Below, piece by piece: positions 13,210 through 26,105 of a stretch of 64,000 nt of DNA. Every line of letters starts with the position of its first letter. Positions within the stretch are counted from its first letter, which is position 1. The position numbers and the translations under genes are program-made. The notes under the pieces were generated by a model, which worked only from the letters and a program-made list of their open reading frames with translations, did no database searches and had not been told where the DNA came from. The stretch is from Ananas comosus (taxonomy: Eukaryota; Streptophyta; Magnoliopsida; Poales; Bromeliaceae). The stretch lies in NCBI RefSeq assembly GCF_001540865.1, contig NC_033639.1, positions 7,862,432 through 7,926,431 on the forward strand, written 5' to 3'.

Positions 13210-13227
13210 TCCAATCATAGAGTTGTT

Positions 13228-15526
13228 GGTACTCTCAATGGTGTGGAGTGGGAAAAATTTTAGAATCACTAATTATATTAGTGACATAGTGTCCCCAACC
13301 AATTAAATAATTTTTTTAGTTTATTTGTTCCATCATGAGTATAAAAAAATATTTTTGTTATACTTTTTTGTTAAATGAAGAGATTTAGTTGGCTTGTTAT
13401 TAATGATGTAGTGCAAGTGTGACACATAAACTTTCTCGTGAAGTAGCTCCACCCTCACATATGGATTTTTTTTTATTTATATAACGATCAAACCTGCTAG
13501 CGATAATAACTCGTTTGTTGGATTCAAACTATTAGCCCAAAATACTTAAGTTCAATTATTACTAATAGGGTGCGTGACGATGTAAGAATATTAAGGTGTT
13601 GTTGTTTATTTAGATGGTGTTTGGTTCCTTAAAAATCATAAAAATATATTTTTTAGAAAAAAAAATTTGGAAAAGCATCATGAATAGGACACTTTCATGA
13701 AATCTAGAAAATAATGGAATAGTAGTCTAGTAGATGATCTAGGGGTTGAAAGGTTATAACTATGTGAATAATAATACTTTTAGAAATATTCTAACTCAAC
13801 TAGAAATATTTATGAAAGTCTTAGATATGAAGGAAACATCCCTCCACTCAATGATTGAGATGAACTTTCTACTTGATTAATTGCACTTGATTAATTGTAC
13901 TTGATTTGAGATGGAACTTCATTAATTGTGTGCTTGATACATTTTGTGTTGGTTGCATGTTCTGATTCAATTGCAACAAATATTTTGTCCCTTTTGTTTA
14001 CAACAGGTTTCATGTTAGTGAGGGTAGTTTACTTCCATGTGGTTTCTGGCCGTAGAATATCTGAATCGACAATCACCTCTGTTAAATATGATCGAAGTTG
14101 TTTAAACATTTTAGAAACCAAATTTTCATGATTTTATGATATCATTTGCCTATTAATTAAGTGGCGTCAAATTCATTTTATATTAGCCATTAAAAATTAT
14201 CAATTTTTTAAACTACTTAAAAATTAGGCAAATGATAGAAAAAAATAATAAAATTATGAAATTTAAAAGTTTAAATATTCTAGAGCATATTTAATAGTGT
14301 TGATTGCCGTCCATGAAACTAATGGCAATTTTAGTGGTTAAGTTGCTGTCACAGCCGTGCAAAAATTGTCATTAACTCCTATTGGTAAATAACGCAGTTC
14401 GACAAAGAGATTGGTGGTTGAGACCCGATGTCTTAAATTCGATGATTAATTACATCACATTTCTAACTGAGCTCATTTTTAAAAGGTGAACCATACAGAT
14501 TTTTTTCTCTCTCTCTCTCTCAAAAAAGAAAAAGAAAAAAACCTCCTATTTGTAAACACCTAAATAGTAGTCAAAAGTGGGAAATAAAAAAAAAAAATCT
14601 ATTCCAAATCTGTCCAGATTCATTAATAAATAGAGTGGAAGGCGGAGGACCAATTTTTTCTCTTCATTCGCCTCGATCTGTCAAAAAATTATCAAAAAAT
14701 TCTCTTATTCCGAATGAAATGATAAGTTGGAGAAAACACTAAAAAGACACAAATCAATTCGCCTCAAATATGCCCGATTGGTAAGAAAACAGGACGAAAA
14801 GCGCGGGACCCTCCCATCCCCGGATTGGCCCCCCATTCGTAAATTATGATTACGAGGATCTTGATTGTGTGGATACATATTTCTAGCCCTATTTTTTATT
14901 AAATTAAATTTTTTAGATAATATGGTATCAGAGTCAATTCTAAACTCTTTTATTTTATAAGATTATAAATTCAACCGCCATCTTCGAAATTTAACATGTT
15001 TCTTATTAGATTGATCGTAGTTGAAGCTTTCACATCAAAACAACCTATAATGGAAGGGGTCATATAAAGTACTTCTAAGCTCAATTAAGATGCTCACTAA
15101 AACTAGATTTGACTAACATTAATCCCATCTACCATTTTATCACACGCTTGACATTAAAACTAGATTTGACTAACATTAACTAAATAATTATAATTAATGA
15201 GAATTGATGAACCTTATAAATAGGGTTTCAAGCAATGATTGAAAAATCAGGTCGGATTAGTCGGTTCGACATGTCCAATCGTGACCCAGTCTATAAAGTA
15301 GTTTGATTCAATCTTTTGAACTGAGTAAGTTAGTAGAACCACTTTGAACCATTCGAATCAGTAGGTTCAACTATCAAACTAGTGAATCAATTTAGTTATA
15401 CTCAAACCGGCTGAATTTTTTTTATAAAGTCATATTAAAATTCAACGGCTTAAAATCAACTCAGCTGATTTTATTTTTTTATTAGCACAAATAAGCCTTA
15501 TTAAAAGTAAAATTTAAAAAGCTTTA

Positions 15527-15564
<38 letters not shown>
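13228..15564. other. Intergenic DNA with old repeat relics
   Basis: No gene seen. 13612 onwards resembles a J-type MITE end (ggtgtttggttcc). TGGTATCAGAGTC at 14923-14935 matches the Copia primer-binding site complementary to initiator tRNA-Met, but no LTR pair was delimited. A ~25-bp phrase (actagatttgactaacatta) is repeated at about 15109 and 15159. A short (CT)n lies near 14507-14520. Confidence 0.4.
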
Positions 15565-15565
<1 letters not shown>

Positions 15566-15567
<2 letters not shown>

Positions 15568-15818
15568 CTAGGCTGGAATACTATTGATAGCAAAAGAACC
15601 TTTGTGCTATCAAGTTTTTAAACCTTGGATAAAAAATTGTAGGGTTAGAATGATATTAGTCCCTTAGAGTTGAGTGGTGGACTCCTAGGATTGAGTGGTC
15701 CCCGCTGGGTTATAATATTTAATCTAGTGGTTAGAAATGATGAAAATAATTGATCTAACGGCTAAAAACTTAATAACAAAAAGGTTTTTTGTTATCAATA
15801 GTATTCTAGCCCAACTCA
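15566..15818. mobile_element. Short foldback MITE, family E (copy E4)
   Basis: Left end GCTAGGCTGGAATACTATTG then atagcaaaagaacc; right end ggttttttgttatcaatag then TATTCTAGCCCAAC. The ends are inverted copies of each other. It is flanked on the left by (TA)n(GA)n. The interior carries the family-E phrase in which 'gtggtcccc...gttgagtggt' alternates with 'taatggttagaaat'. No open frame. Confidence 0.7.
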
Positions 15819-16080
15819 TATACTTAATTTGGTCTAAAAATTAATATTTTAAAATTAAGTATAATACTAGAATAATAATATATATACATGTGATTCTATA
15901 TATAAAATTAAAAGCAATAATTAAATAGTTATAATGTCATACTGACGTTACTGATTTTATAAGTGATTGACTCACTAGTTGAGCAGGTAATTTTTTATCC
16001 AGTAATATTTTTAAATTATTATTTGATCCGATTTTTAAAATATTGATTACTCATGGAAAATAAAACTTCATAATTTTTTC

Positions 16081-16130
16081 GTCACCGTCGCAGTCGCGGT
16101 CGCAGTCGCTGTCGCCGCCATCGCTATTCG
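16081..16130. repeat. Hexamer-like (GTCGCN)n repeat
   Basis: An isolated GC-rich patch in AT-rich DNA: repeats of gtcgca / gtcgcg / gtcgct. No gene context. Confidence 0.6.
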
Positions 16131-16450
16131 CTAGTCACCATCACCAATCTGCCATCCATTAGGAGGAATTCTACACTGTCACACTTGCACCACGCTATCA
16201 ATAACAAGCCAATCTTTTCAAACAAAAGTACAATAAAAATATTTTTTTTACAATCATGATGGGACATATACCTTTAAAAGGAGACATTTGATTGATTTGT
16301 TACGCCACGTCACCAATATACCTGTTGCATTTTAGAATTTTTTCATCCATTGGCCACAATAATCACATTACAATCATCTTCAATTATCAATACATCACTC
16401 ACCACCAGCTAGTGTTAGCCACCACCATTACCATCTTTATCAGCCATTAT

Positions 16451-16734
<284 letters not shown>

Positions 16735-17266
16735 ATGGTATGCTTCTGGAAGTACGGAGCTCTCCGTGCTTCCAAGTTGTTTTCGATGTTCGAACTTTCG
16801 AATCGATGATCGACTCTGTTAGACTTCATTTAGAGTATTTGAAGTATCTAGAAAATAAATTTTGTGATTTTTCGATATCATTTGCCTAGTGATCGAAGGG
16901 GCACAAAATCAATAATTTTAATGGTCGTGGTGAGCCGTTTGCAAGTTTAACGGTGTAGAAATATCCAAATCACATGAAATTTTGATAAAAAATTCTTTAT
17001 ACCATATAAAACAAGATCAATAACTTTGATCTAAAATTTTAATGTCATATCATCATATTTTGTAAGATTTTATTTTCAGCCGTTGATTTTGAGCCACTTC
17101 GATCACTAGACAAATGATATCGAAAAATCGCAAAATTTATTTTCTAGATACTTCAAATACTCTAGATCAAGTCTAACGAAGCCGATCGTCGATTCAAAAG
17201 TCTGAACATCGAAAACAACTTGAAATCACGGAGCGCTCCGTGCTTCCAGAAGCATACTAGACGCAC
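16735..17266. mobile_element. Foldback MITE, family A (copy A1)
   Basis: Left end tatgcttctggaagtacgg, right end ccgtgcttccagaagcata: inverted. Subterminal core: TTTTCGATGTTCGAAC, GATCGACTCTGTTAGACTT, TTTGAAGTATCTAGAAAATA and TTTCGATATCATTTGCCTAG, all repeated inverted in the right half. Microsatellites on both sides. Near-identical organisation in A2, A3, A4 and, with other ends, A5. Confidence 0.85.
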
Positions 17267-17293
17267 TATATATATATATATATATATATATAT

Positions 17294-17488
17294 GAATATT
17301 TTTGCAGCACCAACCCCTTGGTGCTTCTAAGTTTCAACCCCTTGGATCTACTCCTTGATTACTAATATCCATTGGATCAAACACTATTCCACCTACCACC
17401 ATCATCTCAACTGTACATCTCTCCATCCAAAGGCTAAAAACTCAAAAGCACCACTCCCTTGGTACTTTTGAAAGTATTCTAGCTCAAC
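17294..17488. mobile_element. Short foldback MITE, family E (copy E1)
   Basis: Left end carries gcaccaaccccttggtgctt, right end gcaccactcccttggtactt then gaaagtattctagctcaac. Interior phrase ttggatcaaacactattcca is shared with E2 (27391-27605). Flanked by (TA)n on both sides. Confidence 0.75.
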
Positions 17489-17500
17489 TATATATATATA

Positions 17501-18032
17501 GAGTGAGGCTACTATGCTTCTGGATGCACGGAGCCTTTCGTGCTTCCAAGTCATTTTCGATGTTGCGACTTTCGAATCGTCGATCGGCTCCTTTAAACTT
17601 GATCTAGAGTATTTGAAGTACTTAAAAAATAAATTTTATGATTTTTCGAAATCATTTGCCTAGGAATCGAAAGGGCTCAAAATCAATCATTTTATTGGCC
17701 GTGGTAAACCGTTTGCAAGTTTAACGGTGTAAAAATATCCAAATCATGTGAAATTTTGATAGAAAATTCTTTATACTATATAAAACAAGATCAATATCTT
17801 TGATCTAAAATTTTAATGTCATATTATCACGTTTTGTAATATTATTTTCAGCCGTTGATTTTAAGCCCCTTCGTTCACTAGGCAAATGATATCGAAAAAT
17901 TGCAAAATTTATTTTTTAGATACTTCAAATAATCTAGATCAAGTTTAACGGAGACGATTGACGATTCGAAAGTCGCAACATTGAAAACGGCCTGGAAGCA
18001 CGGAAGGCTCTGTGTTTCTAAAAACATAGTAG

Positions 18033-18036
<4 letters not shown>
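17501..18036. mobile_element. Foldback MITE, family A (copy A2)
   Basis: Starts GAGTGAGGCTACTATGCTTC and ends in ACATAGTAGCCTCTC after the inverted core. (TA)n on the left, (TC)n then (TA)n on the right. Open frames at 17878-18202 cross the microsatellite and are not genes. Confidence 0.85.

Positions 18037-18110
<74 letters not shown>
18037..18110. repeat. (TC)n(TA)n compound microsatellite
   Basis: About 22 TC units and about 15 TA units between MITE A2 and the right arm of repeat R copy 1. Confidence 0.95.
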
Positions 18111-18113
<3 letters not shown>

Positions 18114-18312
18114 TTTCTAATCCTTTTAACTTGTTGTTTAACTTGTTGTTCATGAGCCAGCTCATGTTCTACTCGATAATAAATAAGCCGAACATGAGTT
18201 GAATTTTTCGGCTCGTTATTTTAATGAACCAGCTTGTGTTCACCTTGTTTCATAAACGAGCCGAACATGAGCTGGCCCCAGCTCGCTCGTGTTCGGCTCG
18301 TTGACAGCCCTA
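18111..18312. mobile_element. Repeat R, copy 1, right arm
   Basis: Contains catgagccagctcatg, cgagccgaacatgagctgg and gctcgctcgtgttcggctcg, and ends GTTGACAGCCCTAA, the inverse of the R left end. See the left arm at 16451. Confidence 0.6.
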
Positions 18313-21300
18313 ACCATCAATAGACCGTCATTCGCTATATATTACGAACACTTCTATAAGTCTCGTGTGTTCGTGTCGAATACGCGCATGTCCGTGTCGG
18401 ACTCGTATCTGATGTGGACACTTTTTGGACGCCCGTTCAATGTCGATCCATAACGCATATAATTTTAAAAAATATATGCACATTTTTATTTTATTTTTTT
18501 ATATATGCATATATAATGTAAGATGATAACTATTTTAGCTTTTTGATGATTATATATAAAGTTTTTTGGACGATACAAACAAATTATGTATGGTGAAAAA
18601 AAATTTTCTTAACATATATGAACTATCAATGAAAATTTTTCTAACTTTTATTTTTATGAAAAATATAATAATATTTTATCAAAATTAATATTTTATATAA
18701 TAAATATATATTATTATATTAATAATATTATATTTTATTAGCAGTATTCATGTCATGTTCATGTTCTAATTTTTTGCAAGCTCGCCGTATTCGAGCCGTA
18801 TCGTGTCCCATATCTCGTGTCAGTATCCATAACGCGTAGGTCATTCGTAACTGCAACTATGCGACTCTTCGCTTTCCAGGAAGGTTACCTATTCAAAAAC
18901 TACTTTAATTCTAGCATATTTCATTTTTTAAATTTTTAGATTTAATCATTACCCAAACTATTATAGTCAAATTAAAGGTTTGGTCCGATTATATCTCATT
19001 TAGAATTATTCCAAATCCTCGAAGGTATCACACTTCTCTCTCATTTAAGTCCTGATGTTCTTGTCAAACTCAAGCACACTTATAAGTATCAGACAATGTG
19101 AGACTTGTCCTGACACTCTCGTCAGGCTCAAGCACACTTACAAGTATCAAATAATGTGAGATTTGTCTTGTTAGTTTTGTTATTCAGACGCTGACTTAGT
19201 TTGTCATTTTTCTATTATGGTTTACCCGAGACTCAGTTTATACTTCCGACTAGTAATTATCTCTAATACCAATTGTGACTTCGTGTTAGCTTTCATATTT
19301 AACGCTTTAATAGCAACTCAATCTATAAGTAGTTCTAAGATGAGTGAACCTTTTGGAAAGTAGAGCATCACAAATTATATTAAGACTTTTTTGACAAATA
19401 ATTCTAAAAAATATTGTAATTGGCTAAATTGCCATACTAAAAATATATTTGGCTAAATAGCCCTCTATTTGTCACGCAGGGGAAATTTTTCTCTTAATAA
19501 AGGTAGTGAATCGTTTACCGCCTTCATAAAAACGGTAAATGATTTACCATTTTTCTAATTTTCCACCAATGCAGTGAATGATTCACCACCCTCTTGAAGA
19601 TTGTTTGTTAGGATTTTTTAGGTTGTTAAGATTGCATATGATTTAATTGTTAAAATTTTTATATGATTTTTAGGATTATATATAAAAAATTAAAAAAGTG
19701 AGGTTTGTAGGATTATATGTTGATTGATTGTTAGAATTATATGGATAGATTATTAGGATCTTTTTGGTTGTTAAGATTGTATGTGATTTATTAAAATTTT
19801 TATGCAGTTGTTAGGATTATATAGGAAATAGAAAAAAAGAGAAAGATGGTAAATAATTCACCGCTTTTGTAGAAAATTAGAAAGACAGTGAAGCGTTTAC
19901 GTCTTTAAAATAAAATTTCATCGTAACTCCTACATCGCAAAATAAGGATTAGTCTATCAATTTTTTTTTTTTAGAATTATTTATCTAATTAGAAAATTTC
20001 TATAGGGTTAATATTATATATTTTGAAATTTTATTCAATATTATACAAGCATTAAAGGAAGGGTTGGGACAAAAATAAATATAATCCAAGCCAATTTCAA
20101 TCCCCCCATAATGCAACCTAATTTAGTTCCCCAACTAATGCTACCTAATTAATTTAATTCTCACATTGATGTCAAATTTTCACCTTTTCAATTCATTTAA
20201 GTCAATTTTACTTGTGCACCATTTTGCAAGTTTAATATATGTGGAGTAAAAGTATAGCACTTTTGAAAATTATTGATACAATTTATTTTCGCATTGTTTA
20301 AAACAACGAAATATCTGAATCAACGATCAATACCGTCACACAAGATTTAGAATATTCGAACTTTGTAGAACTCGAATTTTATATTTTTGATATCGTCTAC
20401 TCAGTGATCACATATGGTCGATCTAAAATTTATATAATCTTAACAGTAAAAACGAGCCAATTTCGAGATCATTTGAATGCTAAATAAATTATGCTGATAA
20501 ATCACAAAATTTTAAAATTACATAAATTAAATAATTTAGATTAAATTTAATAATATTGATGGTCAATTCCAATGTCTTATTACCACTGTGTGGAAATATC
20601 CAAGCTTTTACTCTCTATTTAAATAGTAAAAAAAAAAAAAAGGAAAAAATGTATGGAGATCCCTCAACAATAGCCAATTTTTAACTATATGCTTTGTTCT
20701 ATTTTTATTTTCGTTAGAATATTTCTAACTTATGTAAGTTTCTTTTTTATTTGAATTTTTTTTATTTTAAAATTTCAAATAGGCCCCTCAACCCTCAATT
20801 GAATCAACTAATTTTCTTTTTTTTTAACCCAAAAACCTAATGCCGTGATTGTTTTATTCATTAAATTTTAAACTTTGATAAAAATATTTAACGATTTTAA
20901 TTACTTTTCAGTACATAAAATTATAAATTTCACCAACATATAAGAGTTAACGACTAATAGAGTTATTAAATTAAATAAAATTTAAAATATTATTGCTTAG
21001 AATAATATTAATAATGAGTGCTAAAGCACTACAACGATTTTAATTTGCATATAGTCGTTTAAACTTTTAAAATTTCATATTTTTTACCCAAACTTTCAAA
21101 TTACACAATTGACCACCTAAATTTCCATTTTAACAGTTTAAAGTGACTAATGTTAGCCAAATAATTAAGAAATAATAAAAAAAAAGTGCTAATAATATTA
21201 ATTTTTTTTACATCAAAATTCAATCTTACTGTATAAAAATTGCTTTTAATATTTAGCTTTTACAAATTGAATATGATAATAATAGTTAATTTTATCCGCG

Positions 21301-21649
21301 ATAGAAATTTTTGGCACCAAGAAACTTGCAAATTGCATATTTATTCTTATAAAATTTTAATTTATTGTATTTCTATTAAATTTTAGTTATCAAATATATC
21401 TTTAAAATATACAAATTCATCCTTAAAAACTGACTCCCATTAATTGTTCATTTAATGTTCACTGTTTGGACATTTATGCCCTCACAAAAATTAAATTTTG
21501 TAAAAATTTTTGTAAGATTCATAATCTTATTGTTCATGTAGAGTGACATAAAAGTTAAAATAAAAATATTAATTAAAAAAATATTTATTTAAGGGTAAGG
21601 TAAAATTGTGGAGAATGTCAAATTTGCAAACTAAAGAACTTGGGTGGAA
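18313..21649. other. AT-rich intergenic DNA with several repeats
   Basis: No gene seen. 18340-18850 has words related to the phrase gtgttcgtgtcgaatacg at both ends and may be a degenerate foldback repeat. 19050-19180 holds two ~60-bp direct repeats (caagcacacttayaagtatc). 20220-20610 resembles a foldback MITE. The remainder is A/T runs. Confidence 0.4.
19487..19935. repeat. Repeat family Q: recurring short inverted words around TGATTCACC
   Basis: Several copies of words such as gtgaatcgtttaccgcc, ggtaaatgatttaccatt, gtgaatgattcaccacc and ggtaaataattcaccgc in both orientations. The same words recur at 47100-47270 near RPB12. Probably a MITE family with degenerate ends. Confidence 0.5.
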
Positions 21650-22800
21650 TACATATATATTGTGTTTGATTCGAGAACTAAATTTTAAAAAATAATTTTT
21701 GTTGCTCTGAAAAATAAAAATATTTTAGGATAATCTGGAATAAGTTCTAAATTGCGTCCGAATATTGTTTGTTTGTTCCCAGAGGATATCTATTATAGTG
21801 TTTGGATGTTTGTACTGAAATAAGATATCGAATTAATAAAAGTTAAATAAAATAGCAATTTTGCGCTTGAATATAGTAATAAAGTAAATTCAATATATAA
21901 GAAAGAGATAGAATTAATATATAATAATATAATATTGAATGTAGCTGTGAAAATATACTTTCAATTTTATAATTTAACAACTAATTAAAATTAAATATAA
22001 ATGTATAAATTTAAATATAGAAGAGCAGATTATTTCACAAATTTAGTATGTTCATAAATTACCTTAGAAAAAGTAATTTAGTAGTATGCAATTTGAGCAT
22101 TCATTTGATTTACTTGAAATTAATTAAAATAAATTATGAAAGAGATAAAGGGGCATAATAGAAGGCAAAAGGGACAAAAATCCATTGTTCTAGTTTGATC
22201 TCCATGTGGGGCTTAACGGGTTATTCCAGAATAACCCGTTAAGCCCAGAACAAGAGGAATATCCCCTGACCAAACACAGCCATAAAGTTTTATAGGAATG
22301 AATATGCAATTTCTTTATTTTGTAGGGGCACATATGTAATTATAACTCGATGTAGAAAAACTATAGGGCTAGACAACGTTATCTCCTGACAATCCACAAC
22401 TTGCGGAAGAGGGGGGTGATTCCAGAATAACCCGTTAAACCCGGAACAAGAGAGATATCATATTTTGACAAAAGAATATCCCCCTAACCAAGCACAGCCA
22501 TAAAGTTTTAAAAGGATGAATATGTAATTTCTTTATTTTGTAGGGACACATATGCAATTATAACTTAATGCAGAAAAACTACAAGGTTGAATAATGTCAT
22601 CCCCTAACAATCCATAACTTGTAGAAGAGGGGGATGATTTCAGAATAATCTATTAAGTCCGGAACAAGAGGGATATCCCCCTAACAAACATAGCCTATAA
22701 AATTTTATAGGGATAAATATATAATTTCTTTATTTTGTAGGGACATATATGCAATTATAAAACGTTATCCCTAACAGGTTAAGATAAGCAGGATATGGTG
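21650..22800. repeat. Repeat family K: three ~200-bp tandem units behind a 38-bp palindrome
   Basis: Units starting ccagaataacccgttaagcc recur at about 22227, 22422 and 22638, each followed by ggaacaagag-gatatcccc, accaaacacagccataaagt and ttctttattttgtaggg-ca. A perfect palindrome (18-base arms, GGGCTTAACGGGTTATTC, 2-base spacer) lies at 22209-22246. The left part (from about 21660, tgtgtttgattcgag) carries related words inverted, so this looks like a MITE whose right half has been amplified in tandem. Confidence 0.7.
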
Positions 22801-23180
22801 CACGCTTTTCCATGCAACACGAATTGCTTTTTTGCATCACCCCCCTCTTCCACAAGTTATGGATTTTTTTGTTTTTTAAGATAAAATTGTTTTCAAACAA
22901 TTTTCTTTTTTTTTTATGATACAAGTTTATTTATTTATTTAGGATAAGCTTTAAATTACTCTCATGTAATTTAGTTTAGTGTTTTTTTTTTTTTTTTTTT
23001 TTACTTTGCAACTTGTAATTTTTTTAAAATTTTTTTACTTTGCGATTCTATTTCATATATATAGAATTTTTGGTAAAAATAAAAATTAATCCACTGGGGA
23101 GTAAAGTGTAACAATTCGAATCATAGGATAGCACGGATTGCACCGTAGTAGGGCAATTTAAAATTTACTCATTTATTTAT
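22801..23180. other. AT-rich intergenic DNA
   Basis: Long T runs (22981-23004 and nearby). No gene. Confidence 0.5.
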
Positions 23181-23512
23181 GACTAAATTACACTTTCGGC
23201 CTTCAAATTGTAAGGCGGGTGATACTTTAGTTTTCAAATTCTATTTTTTTTGTAATTTTTTACTCAAACTTTTTTGAATTGCTATAATCAAATCCCACAA
23301 CGCAAATTAATTGGCTAAATTTTGATGCGTCCTTGAGATAAAAATAATTCAATTGTGTCATACTTGATGAAAACGACATGTCAATATTTATTCAATTAAA
23401 ATAAATTAGAGGACTTAATTATAATAATTTATAAAGTTTGTGTTAAAAATTATTGAGTTTGAGTACCAAAATATCACCAACTTTATAGTTTGAGGGTCAA
23501 AATTGTAATTCA
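23181..23512. mobile_element. MITE family G, copy 2
   Basis: Left end GACTAAATTACACTTTCGGC with CTTCAAATTGTAAGG; right end tatagtttgagggtcaaaat then TGTAATTCA. Same inverted-end design as the copies at 12071 and 38844. Confidence 0.6.
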
Positions 23513-23889
23513 ATGCCCTTTAATTAGTTTAGTGTTAATTTCACTTGCTTGAAAGGATTGCCTAATTTGTGTCATCATAATTAAACAATGATTAACTAGT
23601 TGTCATTAATCAATATTCGTAATTTATGGAATTGCTCAATTGCATGTAATTATAACTGCGTTGCAATTTTAGTTGCATGTAAATCCAAATATAACGTTTA
23701 ATTTGGCCTATTTGAATTCAATTATTGTGATTGTAACTACACATGAAAGCGCAACTGCAGCATTTACAACTATATTTAAATTGATCACAATTCCAACTAT
23801 AGCGGATGGAGAGAACAAGTTTAGATAAGAGATAAGCTTATCTACCGAATTATCTTTCAGATAACAAAATGCTTTTCTTAATTACAATT

Positions 23890-24245
23890 ATTTTCAAGGA
23901 AAAACTTCAAATAACATCCCTGTGGTTTCACACTTTCTAACTTTAGTATCCTGTGGTTTAAAGTGTATCAATTTAGTGTCCTGCGGTTTTATTTTTATCT
24001 TTTTATTATAGATTCTACTAATATTTTCATTATATCAGTGACAAAGTTAAAACTAAAAAGTACTAAAGTGAATATTCGATAAAGCTAGGTGGAGTATCTG
24101 AAGTTTTTTGTATATAATTTAACGAAATATTAACGGAGAAGCCGACGAAAAGATAAAAATAAAACAACAGAACACTAACTTAATACAATTTAAACTACAA
24201 GATATTAAAGTGAGAAAATACGAAACCACAGAAATGGTATCTAAA
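23890..24245. mobile_element. MITE family I ('ctgtggttt' type)
   Basis: Left part has atccctgtggtttcacactt and ttagtgtcctgcggtttta; the right part has the inverse (aaaacaacagaacactaact, aaatacgaaaccacagaaat). One copy seen. No coding capacity. Confidence 0.5.
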
Positions 24246-24976
24246 GTTGACCCTATTTTCAACTATGCTGTATTTTAGTTTGGTGTAGAAATATAATGTT
24301 CTTTGATAAAGAATCATAGTTGGAGAATAAAAAATTATATATTGTATTAAAATATTTTCAAAGAACATGTGGGAATCCAAAATGTGCTCTAGGTATCTCC
24401 ATTCTAAGGGCAAAAAGGTAAATTCATTCATAGCCAATGGAAAATTACTACTATTTACCTAAAAAGCATTGGATATAAAAGATGATACAAAATGAAATTA
24501 GAAGATAAATAGAAGGAATGGGTGGAAAGAAATATTGGAAGTAATAAAGTGAGGAGATATTTTAGTAATAGTAGAGAAAAAAAAAGGAACAAAACTAATG
24601 TTGAAAATGTAGAAAAAAGAATATGCAAAAAGTGAAAATTGCATGGTTACTTCTCCATCAGGGTGCGTTTGATTTGATATAAAAATGAAAATGAGTGAAA
24701 AAGAAATTTTTGGAGGAAAAATGATTTGCTACTCGTTTGTTTCACCGTAAAACATTATTTCAGAAAAAATAGTTTTATGTATTTGAGGAAAAATTTTCTC
24801 TTTCGTTTTCCGAGCGTGAACGGCGGAAAACGAGAACACGGAGCTCGGAGCCAAAAAATTTGCGGCTCATAGGTAGTTTTCATGGGGTCCACGAGGTCAC
24901 TTCGGCCTCTTGGACCGCATAAGAGAGAGGTCCACACGTCACTTCGGCCTCTTGGACCGCATAAGAGAGAGGTCCA

Positions 24977-24977
<1 letters not shown>

Positions 24978-25045
<68 letters not shown>
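24978..25045. repeat. (GT)n(TA)n compound microsatellite
   Basis: About 23 GT units running into about 9 TA units, bordering MITE A3. Open frames across it on both strands are artefacts. Confidence 0.95.
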
Positions 25046-25584
25046 GAGTGAGGCTACTATGCTATCGGAAGCACAGAGCCTTCCGTGCTTCCAGCTCGTT
25101 TTCGATGTTGCGACTTTCGAATCGTCGATTGGCTCCGTTAAACTTGATCTAGAGTAATTGAAGTACCTAGAAAACATATTTTATGATTTTACGATATCAT
25201 TTGCCTAGTGAACGAGGGGCTCAAAATTAACGGCTGAAAATAAAAATCTTATAAAATGTAATAATATGACATTAAAATTTTAAATCAAATATATTGATCT
25301 TGTTTTATATAGTATATAAAGAATTTTCTATCAAAATTTCACATGATTTGGATATTTCTACACCGTTAAACTTGCAAACGGCTCACTACGGCCATTGAAA
25401 TTTGTTGATTTTGAGCCCATTCGATCACTAGGCAAATGATATCGAAAAATAATAAAATTTATTTTCTAGGTACTCCAAATACTCTAGATCAAGTTTAACG
25501 GAGCTGATTGACGATTCGAAAGTCGCAACATCTAAAACGAGCTGGAAGCATGGAAGGCTCCGTGCTTCCGATAGCTTAGTAGCC

Positions 25585-25590
<6 letters not shown>
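25046..25590. mobile_element. Foldback MITE, family A (copy A3)
   Basis: Left end GAGTGAGGCTACTATGCTAT then CGGAAGCACAGAGCCTTCCG; right end GGCTCCGTGCTTCCGATAGC then TTAGTAGCCTCAC. Both halves share the core (TTTTCGATGTTGCGACTTTC, TTAAACTTGATCTAGAGTA). (GT)n(TA)n on the left and (TA)n on the right. Close to A4 (58322). Confidence 0.88.
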
Positions 25591-25625
<35 letters not shown>

Positions 25626-26105
25626 TTTTATTATATATATATAATTTTATTTATAAATATATATTTATTTATTATATATAGTATTTTATTTTTATACAGA
25701 GATATTATTATATAATAATTTATTTATTAATATTTCTAAATATATAACTCCTATATATTATATATTATATTTATCATAATTTTAAATATATTTAATTTAT
25801 ATCTAAAAATTATAATAATAATAATATATATAGTATATTAATTATTATATATTTAATAATATATAATAAAAATATATTAAGTAGTTTTTTATCTTTTTTT
25901 TTTCCTTTCAACTAAACAACCGTCATGAAAATTATTTTTCTTTTTCTACAAACGAAACACTAAACGACGTAAAACTTTCTTTCCACCGAAAAATTTTTTC
26001 CACCAAAGATTTTTTTTCTATAATTTTACGTGGAACTAAACACACCCTTAGCCAAAAATCAATAAGTGGAGAGGGGCCAAGTTGCTAAATCATAGCAGAG
26101 AACTT

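Larger units (their letters stand above)
24661..26049. mobile_element. MITE family J, copy 2, carrying nested insertions
   Basis: Outer ends GGGTGCGTTTGATTTG (24661) and GGAACTAAACACACCC (ending about 26049) are inverted and related to J1 at 5167. Inside lie two ~45-bp direct repeats (cacttcggcctcttggaccg, about 24896-24977), a (GT)n(TA)n microsatellite, MITE A3 and a very AT-rich stretch (25590-25890). Without these the element would be a few hundred bases, like J1. Confidence 0.6.

Noticed and set aside
14923..14935. Copia primer-binding-site-like TGGTATCAGAGTC
   Set aside because: A 13-base match without a defined LTR pair or coding part; recorded only within the region note.
24755..25177. 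140-codon minus-strand frame and its plus-strand partner
   Set aside because: Both run through (GT)n and (TA)n and code for simple repeats (His-Thr, Ile-Tyr).
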